From CAVUMR01 sp963742715 (GTDB taxonomy: Bacteria > Actinomycetota > Actinomycetes > Mycobacteriales > Micromonosporaceae), in NCBI GenBank assembly GCA_963742715.1, contig CAVUMR010000002.1:2232001-2296000 (forward strand): a stretch of 64,000 nucleotides of DNA, given 5' to 3'. Position numbers and translations under genes: made by a program. This document shows positions 37,053-45,003 of the stretch, piece by piece (positions within the stretch are counted from its first letter, which is position 1; each line of letters begins with the position of its first letter). The notes below the pieces were generated by a model. The model had not been told where the DNA came from. It made no database searches and saw only the letters and a program-made list of their open reading frames with translations.

Positions 37053-38252
37053 ATGAGCATCGCGAAGCTAGATCGGCGGAAATCCCGGTACGTGACGAAC
37101 CGCGCCAGGTGCGTGCTGCGGCTGGCGGCACTCGGAGCGGCGGTGGTGACCGCGCTGGCCGTGAGTGATCCGGCGTACGCGGTCCTGGTCCCGGACAAGC
37201 CGACGGTGACCGCGGCACCGAACGGGCCGATCCAGGCCATCGCGTTCAGCGGCAACACCGTCTACCTCGGCGGGGCGTTCACCTCGGTCGTCGACGGTGG
37301 CACGACGTACCCCCGGAACCGGCTCGCCGCCATCGACGCCACCACCGGGCACCTGCTGCCGTGGAACCCGAACGCGAGCAACATCGTCCGGGCTGTCGCG
37401 GTGGCCGGCGGAGCGGTGTACGTGGCCGGCGACTTCAACCGGGTCGGCGGCCTGACCCGGGTGAACATCGCCAAGGTGGACGCCGTGACCGGCGCCGTCG
37501 CGACGAACTTCGTCCACCAGCTCGACGCCCGCGGCCGGGCACTCACCACCGGAAACGGCATGCTGTACGTCGGCGGCGACTTCATCACGGTCGACGGCAC
37601 GGTACGCAACCGGCTCGCCGCGTTCTCGCTGTCCACCAACGCGCTGGTCGCCGGCTGGCAGCCGGTCGCCAACGATCTCGTCCGGGGCCTGACCTTCGCC
37701 CACAACCGGGTGTATGCCGTCGGCGCCTTCACCAGGCTGAACAACTCGACCGCCCGGCAGCACCTCGGCGCGGTCAACCCGACCACCGGCGCCCTGGACA
37801 ACTCGTTCAACGCGATCCTGCGCATCGACTCGCACGCGATCGCGACCAGCCCGACCGCGGTGTACGTCGCGTCGGACGGCTCGGGTGGGCACCTGCGCGC
37901 GTACGGGCTCACCGGTACCGACCAGTTCGAGCTGACCGCGGACGGCGGCTTCCAGGGTGTGGCGGTACTCGACGACACCCTGTACCTCGGCGGCCACTTC
38001 GACCACGTCTGCAGTACCGCCCGGACCGGCGCCAACGGGACTTGCCTCGACGGCAGCGTCCAGCGCAAGAAGCTCGCCGCGGTGAGCGTGACCGGTGGCG
38101 CGCTGCTGCCCTGGACGCCGAACGCCAACTCGGCGCTCGGGGTGTACGCGCTGGTGTCCGATCCGGCCACCCGACGGCTGGCCGCCGGCGGGGAGTTCAC
38201 CAACTTCAAGTTCGGCGCCGTGGTACAGGCGCACTTCGCCCTGTTCACCTGA
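37053..38252 (+). CDS. Secreted beta-propeller (delta-60 repeat-like) protein
   Basis: Exported protein of 399 residues. A basic N-terminus (MSIAKLDRRKSRYVTNRARC) and a hydrophobic stretch (LRLAALGAAVVTALAVSDPAYA) look like a long signal peptide. The mature part is made of repeated blades of about 45 residues, such as VYLGGAFTSVVDGGTTYPRNRLAAIDATTGHLLPW and MLYVGGDFITVDGTVRNRLAAF. Function is unknown; surface binding is plausible. AGGGGGGCG precedes ATG 37053. TTGACA at 36970 is a possible -35 element. It converges on pspM. Confidence 0.85.
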   Translation: MSIAKLDRRKSRYVTNRARCVLRLAALGAAVVTALAVSDPAYAVLVPDKPTVTAAPNGPIQAIAFSGNTVYLGGAFTSVVDGGTTYPRNRLAAIDATTGHLLPWNPNASNIVRAVAVAGGAVYVAGDFNRVGGLTRVNIAKVDAVTGAVATNFVHQLDARGRALTTGNGMLYVGGDFITVDGTVRNRLAAFSLSTNALVAGWQPVANDLVRGLTFAHNRVYAVGAFTRLNNSTARQHLGAVNPTTGALDNSFNAILRIDSHAIATSPTAVYVASDGSGGHLRAYGLTGTDQFELTADGGFQGVAVLDDTLYLGGHFDHVCSTARTGANGTCLDGSVQRKKLAAVSVTGGALLPWTPNANSALGVYALVSDPATRRLAAGGEFTNFKFGAVVQAHFALFT

Positions 38253-38262
38253 GTCACGGGAT

Positions 38263-38293
38263 CCGGGGTGGTGCCGGTTCGGCGCCGCCCCGG
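38263..38293. terminator. Terminator between the beta-propeller and pspM
   Basis: A 13-bp stem with two G-T pairs (38263-38275 with 38281-38293) and a five-base loop lies between converging genes ending at 38252 and 38329. Confidence 0.75.
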
Positions 38294-38328
38294 CTCGGTC
38301 AAGCCAGCAGGGATTCGACGGTGCCGCG

Positions 38329-39108
38329 TCAGGCAGGCGAGGTGGCGGTGTGGGTACGCCGCAGCTCGGCCAGGGCGCTGGCGAAACCGGCCAGCTTGTC
38401 GGCCGCGTCGGTGAGCCGGTCGATCGCCGTCGGCGCGACGGCGAGGTCGATCCGGTCTGCGGCCACACACTCGGCGGCCGCCGCGACCAGCCGTTCGTAC
38501 GTGGTCACGCCGTCGCCGAGCTGACCCAGCATGCCGGCGTGCCCCGCGCTCAACGGCTCCCGCGCCTCGGCCGGCGCGAACCGCAGCGCCCGCTCCACCG
38601 ACACGATCCGCTCGGCCAGCTCGCGCAGCTCCCGTTCGGCCACCTCGGCCTCGGCGACCGCGTCCCGGGCCGGCTCGGGCAGCCGGGTGGTCAGCCCCGC
38701 CAGCGTGCGGGAAGCCTCCTCGAGCCGGTCGGCGTACGGGCCGGCCGCGGAGTCCCGGAACCGGATCCGCAGCGACTGGCGCTGTACGTGCTCCACCGCG
38801 AACCGGCCCAGTGGGCTCGACTCGACGGCGGTCCGGACCGCACGACGGGCCGCGGAACCGTGGCGACCGACCGGATCGGACTCCGGTACCGGAAGTGCGG
38901 CGGCCGCGCGATAGTCCCGCCAGCGGAACGCGGCCGCGGCCACCGCCCCGCCGGTCAGCGCCGCCCACACCGCGTCCATCACACCGATCCCGGCGTACGG
39001 GGTGAGCACCACCGTGGCACCGCCGAGGACCGCGGCGAGCACGGTCCACCGCCGGCTCGCCCGCCGCAGTCGGCTCACGCCTCGCAGATGACGGGTACGT
39101 GCGTCCAC
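38329..39108 (-). CDS. pspM: Phage-shock envelope-stress protein PspM
   Basis: Integral membrane partner of PspA in actinobacteria, 259 residues. Two membrane helices lie at about residues 20-60 (TVLAAVLGGATVVLTPYAG and AVWAALTGGAVAAAAF), followed by a helical cytoplasmic domain. GTG 39108 follows GGGGAGGT and is 37 bases after pspA. In mycobacteria the equivalent gene (Rv2743c) sits directly after pspA, which is the main support for the name; sequence motifs alone are weak. Confidence 0.8.
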   Translation of the reverse strand: MDARTRHLRGVSRLRRASRRWTVLAAVLGGATVVLTPYAGIGVMDAVWAALTGGAVAAAAFRWRDYRAAAALPVPESDPVGRHGSAARRAVRTAVESSPLGRFAVEHVQRQSLRIRFRDSAAGPYADRLEEASRTLAGLTTRLPEPARDAVAEAEVAERELRELAERIVSVERALRFAPAEAREPLSAGHAGMLGQLGDGVTTYERLVAAAAECVAADRIDLAVAPTAIDRLTDAADKLAGFASALAELRRTHTATSPA

Positions 39109-39145
39109 CGCGGCACCTCCCCAATCCGGCGGCGGCGCTGCCGCC

Positions 39146-40015
39146 TCAGCCGGCCGACGCGTCCTTGGTGACGCCCGGGTCCTTCTGCAGGCTCGCCCGC
39201 AGCTGCTCCAGCCGGGCCACTCCCGGCTCGGCGGTCGGCTGCTCGTCCTGGTCGCCCTCGATCGCGGGCTTCTCCGGCGCCGGTGCCAGCTTCTCGCCGG
39301 CCATGCTGGCGCGGATCTGCTCGAGCCGGCTGGACCCGGCCATGTCCAGCGTGGACTTCTGCACCTCGAGCATCCGGCCCTCGACCGAGTTCTGCGCCAG
39401 CTCGGCGCGGCCGAGCGCGGCAGCGTACCGGCGCTCGATCTTGTCGCGTACCTCATCCAGGGACGGCACGTTGCCCGGTGCGGCCAGCTGGGACATGCTC
39501 GACAGCGAGTTGGCCACCTGCTCCTGCATCTTGGCCTGCTCGAGCTGGCTCATCAGCTTGGTGCGCTCGGCGAGCTTCTGCTGCAGTACCAGCGCGTTGT
39601 TCTCCACCGCCTTGCGCGCCTGCTGGGCCGCGCCGATGGCCTGGTCGTGGAGGGTCTTGAGGTCCTCCATGGACTGCTCGGCGGAGACGAGCTGGGTGGC
39701 GAAGACCTGTGCGGTCTGCTCGTACTCGGTGGCCTTCTGCTCGTTGCCCTCACCGCGGGTCTTGTCCGCGAGTACCAACGCCTGGCGGGCCGAGGCCTGC
39801 AGTTTCTCCACCTCGGACATGGTCCGCGACAGCTTCATCTCGAGCTGTCGCTGGTTGCCGATGACCGCCGCAGCTTGCTGCACGAGCGCCTGGTGCTGGC
39901 GCTGCGCGTCCTCGATCGCCTGCTGGATCTGTACCTTCGGGTCGGCGTACTCGTCGACCTTGGCGCCCATCAGCGCCATCAGGTACTTCCAACCCTTGAC
40001 GAACGGATTGGCCAT
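39146..40015 (-). CDS. pspA: PspA/IM30 family envelope-stress protein
   Basis: Peripheral membrane coiled-coil protein, 289 residues, that stabilises stressed membranes as an ESCRT-III-like assembly. It begins MANPFVKGWKYLMALMGAKVDEYADPKVQIQQAIEDAQRQ, the PspA amphipathic helix and first coiled coil. Continuous heptad-like Gln/Ala/Glu-rich helices extend to about residue 225, followed by an acidic tail. ATG 40015 is preceded by GGGAGGA. It is separated from clgR by two extra genes, unlike the mycobacterial arrangement, and followed by pspM. Confidence 0.94.
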   Translation of the reverse strand: MANPFVKGWKYLMALMGAKVDEYADPKVQIQQAIEDAQRQHQALVQQAAAVIGNQRQLEMKLSRTMSEVEKLQASARQALVLADKTRGEGNEQKATEYEQTAQVFATQLVSAEQSMEDLKTLHDQAIGAAQQARKAVENNALVLQQKLAERTKLMSQLEQAKMQEQVANSLSSMSQLAAPGNVPSLDEVRDKIERRYAAALGRAELAQNSVEGRMLEVQKSTLDMAGSSRLEQIRASMAGEKLAPAPEKPAIEGDQDEQPTAEPGVARLEQLRASLQKDPGVTKDASAG

Positions 40016-40159
40016 CTCGCGGTCCTCCCTGGCTGTGCGCCTCGTACGGTGCCCCACGTAGGTCGAGGCGCGGTACCTCCATCGTGGCAGGAGTACCGGA
40101 GTGGCGTCACGCCGCCTCCCACTGCCCCGTGACTAACTGACACCATCTAACAACTCAAA

Positions 40160-40176
40160 CGTCACGAATCATGACG
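40160..40176. promoter_or_regulatory. 17-bp near-palindrome upstream of pspA
   Basis: CGTCACGAATCATGACG is symmetric in 7 of 8 arm positions. It lies 145 bases before pspA, in the most AT-rich part of a 259-base gap. On the minus strand GGAAGC and CGTT flank it with 14 bases between, a weak match to an envelope-stress sigma factor promoter. It is a candidate operator or promoter for inducible pspA expression. Confidence 0.45.
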
Positions 40177-40274
40177 CTTCCGGTCCGGATCCAGCCCATC
40201 GACCTGAGACGGGACAGCTCGACCCACCGCGCCGCCCCACCGCGCCGAGCGGTCGCGCTGACCCGGCGGACGGG

Positions 40275-41075
40275 TCATGCCGAGCCGCCGGAGAGGACCC
40301 GTCGGGACAGCTCCTCGGTCTCCGCGAGACCGGCCCGCATACCCTCCAGATTGTCGGTCAACTCCCCCAGCCGGGTACCCGCGCCGGTGGCGTTGTCCGA
40401 GGTCAACGCCAGGGTGAGCAGCTCGGCGAGGCGGGCCACCAGCCCTTCCAGGCCGAGCACGGTGGACTGCATCCGAGCCAGCAGCGTGTCCTGGGTGGCG
40501 ATCAGCCGCTGCCGGATCTCCAGTTGTTCGACCACCGCCCGCAGGGCGCGCTCCCGCTCGTCCCGCAGCTCCCCCGGCGGCAGCCCGTGGATCGACCGGT
40601 CCAGCGCCTGCCGCTCGCCGACCAGGCGTACCGCATCGATCCGGCTGGCCGCGGCGTCGACCAGGGTGACGTGCCCGGCGACCCGGCGCAGGTCGGCGAC
40701 GATGGTGGCGGCCCGGTCGTCCACATCGGCGACCTGCCCGCGCAGCACCGGGTCGGGTGGCGACTCGGTCTGCTGGTGCAGCGCCTGCACGGCCGCCTGG
40801 GCCCGGCGCAGCCAACCGTCGGCCGGACTCCCCCGCGGTGGCGCCGGCAGCCGGACCGCACCGGGCGGCGGTTCGACCACCGGACCGGTCGGCCGCTCGG
40901 TCAGCGCACCCACGCCGACTTTCGCGACGTACACGATGCCGGCGATGCCCAACCCGACCGGGACGCCGAGCAGCGCCGCGGGGCCGAGTGCGGCGGTGAC
41001 CGCGCCGCCCAGACCGCCGAGGAACAGAGCCGTGATGATCCCCCACGGCTCGGTGTACTGCTGGCCGACGCGCAC
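40275..41075 (-). CDS. Membrane-anchored coiled-coil protein of unknown function
   Basis: 266 residues. Two hydrophobic segments (about residues 12-54: IITALFLGGLGGAVTAAL and VPVGLGIAGIVYVAKVGV) are followed by a Pro-rich linker and an alpha-helical domain of about 170 residues (RRAQAAVQALHQQ, ADLRRVAGHVTLVDAAASRI). I do not know the family. GTG 41075 starts two bases after the stop of the von Willebrand gene, so the two are an operon. Their location between clgR and pspA suggests an envelope function. Confidence 0.75.
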   Translation of the reverse strand: MRVGQQYTEPWGIITALFLGGLGGAVTAALGPAALLGVPVGLGIAGIVYVAKVGVGALTERPTGPVVEPPPGAVRLPAPPRGSPADGWLRRAQAAVQALHQQTESPPDPVLRGQVADVDDRAATIVADLRRVAGHVTLVDAAASRIDAVRLVGERQALDRSIHGLPPGELRDERERALRAVVEQLEIRQRLIATQDTLLARMQSTVLGLEGLVARLAELLTLALTSDNATGAGTRLGELTDNLEGMRAGLAETEELSRRVLSGGSA

Positions 41076-41077
41076 TG

Positions 41078-42898
41078 CTAGAAGTTGCTCAGTACGGCGA
41101 CCAGCACGTTGTCGATGCTAGCCGGATCGGAGGCGTCGTACGCGGCCGCGCGGGACGCGGCGGCGATGCGCTGCAGCACGCTCAGGTCGGCCTTGTCCCC
41201 GTACGCGATCGGGAAGATCCGGACGCTGTTCTCCAGGTTGTTCGCGTCCAGGTCGTCCAGCAGCCCGTCCAGGTCGTTGTCCCGCGGGTACTCGTTCTTG
41301 CCGTCGGTGAGCACCACGACGGCGTTGATCCGCTGCGCGTCGATGGCCTGGAGCATGTTCTGCTGGGCCGACCGGGTGGTGTAGTACAGCGCGGTACCGC
41401 CTTCGGCGTGCAGCCCGCGGATCGCCGACTCCAGCGCCGCCTTGTTGTCCTTGATCGGCCGGATCGGAACCTGGTCGGTGTACGGCTTGTCGTTGTCCTC
41501 GGTCTCGGTGGAGAACGTCCACAGCCCCACCTGGTCATCGGGCGAGAACTGGCTCAGCGCCTGTACCGCCGCGGACTTCGCCAGCTCCAGCTTGGACTTG
41601 CCGCCGGCCACCAGTTGGTCCATCGACCCGGACACGTCCAGGACGAGCAGCACCCGGGCGCGCTTGCGCAGTACGTCCCAGCCGGCCGCCGCCTTGGCCA
41701 GCACCTGCGGGTCGGGCGGGTCGAGCACGGTGTACTTCTGGTTCGGCAGCAGCCCGTTGCTCTCCTTGACCACCGAACCGGGCTTGCCGTTGTACCCGCG
41801 GAAGGCCAGGTCGGTGAAGCGCTTCTGCTGGTCGGACTGGCGTACGAAGGCGAGGAAGTCGGTCGCCGCGGCCCGCTGCTCGTCACTCGCGGTGGTCAGC
41901 ACCACGAACGGGTTGTCGGAGAGCAGGGTGCCTTCCTTCGGGTACACCGCGACCAGCGGTACCCGCGGTTTGCTGCCCTTGCCGAACAACTTCGGGTTGC
42001 CGGTCGGGTTGCCCTGGTTGTAGTCGAAGACCGACTTCTCCTCGATCGCCACCGCGCTGATGTACGACAGGCCCTGCCCGCGCTTGTCCGCCTCGGCCAG
42101 GTTGGACAGGAAGGTCAGGGTGGTGTCGCCGTAGTGCACCACGCTGGACTCGACACCCTTGACGAACGCCTGCACCTTCGGGTTGGCCACGTCCCGGGCG
42201 GTCAGGTCCGAGGACCGTCCGGTGGCCGCGATGTACGCCCCGACCGTCGCGTTGAGGCCGGACGTGGAGTAGTGCGGGTTGGTCTTGCCGAGCTTGAACC
42301 GGCCCCACTCGGGGTGGCCGACCGAGGCCCAGCCGCGGGGGTTGTTCGCCAGCCCGAGCAGGTCCGACCAGCCGATCGCCTTGCCGGGCCAGCCGAGCGC
42401 CTGCGCCATCGGTCGCGGCATCGCGATCACCAGCGGGGTCTGCGCGATCGAGTCGATCTTGCCGGTCGGAACCAGCGCCACGTCCTTGCCGGCGAGCTCC
42501 TGCCGGAGCAGGTTCACCCAGGACGACGATGCCGGCGCCCAGACCTGCGGGGCCGGCGCACCGTCGCGGCGCGCGTCCCAGCCGCGGGACAGTGCGGTGA
42601 GCCCCGCGCCGGACGCCTTGCCGTACACCTTGACGTCCGCGCACTTTCCGTCCGCGAAGGTCCGGCCTGCCTTGTTGTACCGGCCGGCCAGCTCGGTCAG
42701 CAGCTCGGACTTCTCCGTCGACGAGCTGATCGTGAGGGCCACACAGCCGCTGCGCCGGTCTGACCCGGCCGACCCCGGGTCGTCGTCACCGCCGCCTCTG
42801 AGTACCAGGTACACGCCCACGACGGCCACCAGGCCGACGACGACGGCGACAATGAACGGCAGCGGGTTACGCCGCCGCACCGGGGTGTTGTAGGCCAC
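41078..42898 (-). CDS. Membrane-anchored protein with solute-binding-like and von Willebrand A domains
   Basis: 606 residues. A single membrane helix (residues 14-33, PFIVAVVVGLVAVVGVYLVL) is followed by an extracellular region of about 300 residues resembling ABC-type solute-binding proteins (VWAPASSSWVNLLRQEL, PLVIAMPRPMAQALGW). A C-terminal von Willebrand A domain carries the metal-binding DVSGS near residue 417, a Thr in GGTAL and LTDG. GTG 42898 is set by GGAGGAG; the longer frame adds 18 residues. The combination suggests a surface adhesion or sensing module. It is coupled to the coiled-coil membrane gene. Confidence 0.88.
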   Translation of the reverse strand: MAYNTPVRRRNPLPFIVAVVVGLVAVVGVYLVLRGGGDDDPGSAGSDRRSGCVALTISSSTEKSELLTELAGRYNKAGRTFADGKCADVKVYGKASGAGLTALSRGWDARRDGAPAPQVWAPASSSWVNLLRQELAGKDVALVPTGKIDSIAQTPLVIAMPRPMAQALGWPGKAIGWSDLLGLANNPRGWASVGHPEWGRFKLGKTNPHYSTSGLNATVGAYIAATGRSSDLTARDVANPKVQAFVKGVESSVVHYGDTTLTFLSNLAEADKRGQGLSYISAVAIEEKSVFDYNQGNPTGNPKLFGKGSKPRVPLVAVYPKEGTLLSDNPFVVLTTASDEQRAAATDFLAFVRQSDQQKRFTDLAFRGYNGKPGSVVKESNGLLPNQKYTVLDPPDPQVLAKAAAGWDVLRKRARVLLVLDVSGSMDQLVAGGKSKLELAKSAAVQALSQFSPDDQVGLWTFSTETEDNDKPYTDQVPIRPIKDNKAALESAIRGLHAEGGTALYYTTRSAQQNMLQAIDAQRINAVVVLTDGKNEYPRDNDLDGLLDDLDANNLENSVRIFPIAYGDKADLSVLQRIAAASRAAAYDASDPASIDNVLVAVLSNF

Positions 42899-43075
42899 CT
42901 GCTCCTCCGCCTCGACAGGGTCCTGGCATCGATCAGCGACCCAGGGGTCCAAGTGTGACAGGAGTCGCCTCGGTACCGGCGAGGGTGGTCAACACCGCGA
43001 GCCGAGCAGGCAGGCGGGCGAGCGCAGGGCGGCGCGGTGAGGCCGCCTACGCGGGTGGGCGAGAGAACAGCGCGA

Positions 43076-43642
43076 TCAGGCGGCGCAGACGACGTCGCCG
43101 CGCCGGTCGGCCGCCCGGCGCTGCCGGTTCGTGGCCGGGTCCAGCGTGGTGCCGTCCAGGCTGACCTTCTCCAACGCGCTCGGGTCCAGGGCGGTCGAGT
43201 CGAGCGCCGCCCGATCGAGCACCTTGTCCAGCTTGGCCTTGTCCAACTTGGCCTTGTCCAACTTGGCCTTGTCGAGCTTCGCCTTGTCCAGAGTGGCCTT
43301 CTCGATCACGGCCTTGTCGATGACGGCCTTGTCGATGACGGCCTTGTCGATGACGGCCTTGTCCAGCTTGGCCTTGTCGGCGGTGGCCGGCTGCACCCCG
43401 TCCACCTCCTCGGCCAGCACGACGGTGCTGGTCACGTCGCGGAGCACTTCGGAGAGCTGGATGTTGAGGGCCTCACAGATGGCCGCGAGCAGTTCGCTCG
43501 ACGCTTCCTTCTGGCCGCGCTCGATCTCCGACAGGTAGCCGAGGCTGACCTTGGCATCGGTGGACACGTCGCGAAGGGTGCGCCGCTGGGTCAGCCGTCG
43601 CATGCGAAGCACGTCCCCGAGGACTCGACGCAGGAGAACCAT
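43076..43642 (-). CDS. clgR: ClgR-type helix-turn-helix regulator with pentapeptide-repeat insert
   Basis: Stress regulator of Clp protease and psp genes, 188 residues. Residues 1-75 are the Xre-type DNA-binding domain (LRDVSTDAKVSLGYLSEIERGQKEASSELLAAICEAL), highly typical of ClgR. A long insert (about residues 95-172) follows, composed of five-residue units such as AKLDK and AVIDK. The C-terminus is GDVVCAA; the terminal Ala-Ala resembles the tail that makes Streptomyces ClgR a ClpP substrate. ClgR proteins are usually about 110-130 residues. ATG 43642 has AGGGGGG upstream. The cinA gene precedes it, as in mycobacteria. Confidence 0.88.
   Translation of the reverse strand: MVLLRRVLGDVLRMRRLTQRRTLRDVSTDAKVSLGYLSEIERGQKEASSELLAAICEALNIQLSEVLRDVTSTVVLAEEVDGVQPATADKAKLDKAVIDKAVIDKAVIDKAVIEKATLDKAKLDKAKLDKAKLDKAKLDKVLDRAALDSTALDPSALEKVSLDGTTLDPATNRQRRAADRRGDVVCAA
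43221..43380. repeat. 15-bp tandem repeat in clgR, about ten copies
   Basis: Units of CCTTGTCCA[AG]CTTGG or CCTTGTCGATGACGG start at 43221 and recur every 15 bases to 43371. Diverged copies continue toward the gene's 3' end from about 43142. They encode repeating Asp-Lys-Ala-Lys-Leu or Asp-Lys-Ala-Val-Ile. Two sequence subtypes are arranged in blocks, suggesting recent expansion. Confidence 0.95.
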
Positions 43643-43735
43643 CGCAAAACCCCCCTTCGTGACCGACCGATGTACGGGGCTGGACGCCACGGTACCGCGC
43701 CGCGACACATGGCTGCACCATGGCCCGCCGCCCGG

Positions 43736-44281
43736 CTACCCCTGATGCTGGCCCAGTCGAGCCGCGATCAGGTCCAGTGCGGCTCGGACCGCACCGTCCC
43801 GTACCGCCGCCCGGTCGCCCGAGATGGACACCTTGCGGACGGCCGTGACGGACGCCGCCCGGTCCGGTCGGGTCGCGGCCGGGTCCGGACCGGCCACGCC
43901 CAGCCACACCGTGCCGACCGGCTGCCCGCCGTGCGGTTCGGGGCCGGCCACGCCGGTGGTGGACAGCGCCCAGTCGGCGCCGCACCGGTCCCGGGCCCCG
44001 GCGGCGAGCGCGGCGGCGACGTCCGGATCGACCGGTCCGCGCTCGGCCAGCAGCGCCTCCGGTACCCCGGCCAGAGTCGCTTTGAGGTCGGTGGCGTACA
44101 CCACCAGCCCACCCCGGAACACGTCGCTGGCCCCCGGTACCTCGACCAGCGCCGCGGCGAGCAGCCCGCCGGTGAGCGACTCGGCGACGGCGATGGTCTG
44201 GCCGCGGGCGCGCAGCGCGGCGACCACGTCGGCGGCGCGGCCGCTGGCGAGCTCGGCGACCTGATCTCCCCGGTCCAGCAT
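43736..44281 (-). CDS. cinA: CinA C-terminal domain protein (NMN amidohydrolase-like)
   Basis: 181-residue stand-alone CinA C-terminal domain, related to the nicotinamide mononucleotide deamidase PncC. The core motif is IAVAESLTGGLLAAALVEVPGASDVFRGGLVVYATDLK, with TTGVAGPEPHGGQPVGTVWLG later. The N-terminal MoCF-like domain of full CinA is absent, as is usual for this locus. The ATG overlaps the pgsA stop by one base. It is followed by clgR. Confidence 0.9.
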   Translation of the reverse strand: MLDRGDQVAELASGRAADVVAALRARGQTIAVAESLTGGLLAAALVEVPGASDVFRGGLVVYATDLKATLAGVPEALLAERGPVDPDVAAALAAGARDRCGADWALSTTGVAGPEPHGGQPVGTVWLGVAGPDPAATRPDRAASVTAVRKVSISGDRAAVRDGAVRAALDLIAARLGQHQG

Positions 44282-45003
44282 CAGTCGACCTGTGCCCCGA
44301 TGCGCCGCAGGGCCCGCCGCCGCAGCTTGAACGCCCGCCACACGTAGTCGAGCCCGGTGACCATGGTCACCACCACGGCGACCGCCATGATCCACGGTCC
44401 GAGCCCGGACACCGGGGCGGGGAACGGCGCGATGTACCAGGCGATGGCCACGATCTGCAGGGTGGTCTTGACCTTGCCGCCGCGGCTGGCCGGGATCACG
44501 CCGTACCGGAGCACCCAGAACCTGATCACGGTGACGCCGAGCTCCCGGGCCAGGATCAGCGCGGTGATCCAGCCGGACAACCGGTCGTAGGCGGACAGCA
44601 GTACCAGCGCGGCGCCGGTGAGCGCCTTGTCCGCGATCGGATCGGCGACCTGCCCGAACACGGTGATCAGGTTCCAGTTGCGGGCCAGCCAGCCGTCCGC
44701 GAAGTCGGTCAGCGAGGCCACGCAGAAGGCCACGCAGGCGGCCGTACGCCAGCCCGGGTGGGTCATCTCCGACGCCACCACCAGCCAGACCAGCACCGGT
44801 ACCAGGACGAGCCGGAGCACGGTCAGCGCGTTGGCCAGGTTCAGCACCGGTACCCGCAGCGCGCCGGCCGCCTGCAGCGTGTCCCGGGCGGTGGCGGCTC
44901 CCGCGCTGGCCGGGGCCGGCTCCAGCACCACATCGCCGGGCAGTACCGAGGTCGGCTCGGTGGCCGGTCCCTCGGCCGGTACGGGCCGCGGGTCGGTGGT
45001 CAC
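44281..45003 (-). CDS. pgsA: CDP-diacylglycerol-glycerol-3-phosphate 3-phosphatidyltransferase
   Basis: Integral membrane enzyme making phosphatidylglycerol phosphate, 240 residues. The CDP-alcohol phosphotransferase motif is intact: DG-x2-AR-x8-G-x3-D-x3-D, in DFADGWLARNWNLITVFGQV followed by ADPIADK. The first 45 residues are an extra acidic, Pro/Ala-rich tail. GTG 45003 overlaps the rimO stop (GTGA), better than the TTG at 45018 that the longest frame uses. A specificity for other CDP-alcohols cannot be fully excluded. Confidence 0.9.
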   Translation of the reverse strand: MTTDPRPVPAEGPATEPTSVLPGDVVLEPAPASAGAATARDTLQAAGALRVPVLNLANALTVLRLVLVPVLVWLVVASEMTHPGWRTAACVAFCVASLTDFADGWLARNWNLITVFGQVADPIADKALTGAALVLLSAYDRLSGWITALILARELGVTVIRFWVLRYGVIPASRGGKVKTTLQIVAIAWYIAPFPAPVSGLGPWIMAVAVVVTMVTGLDYVWRAFKLRRRALRRIGAQVD

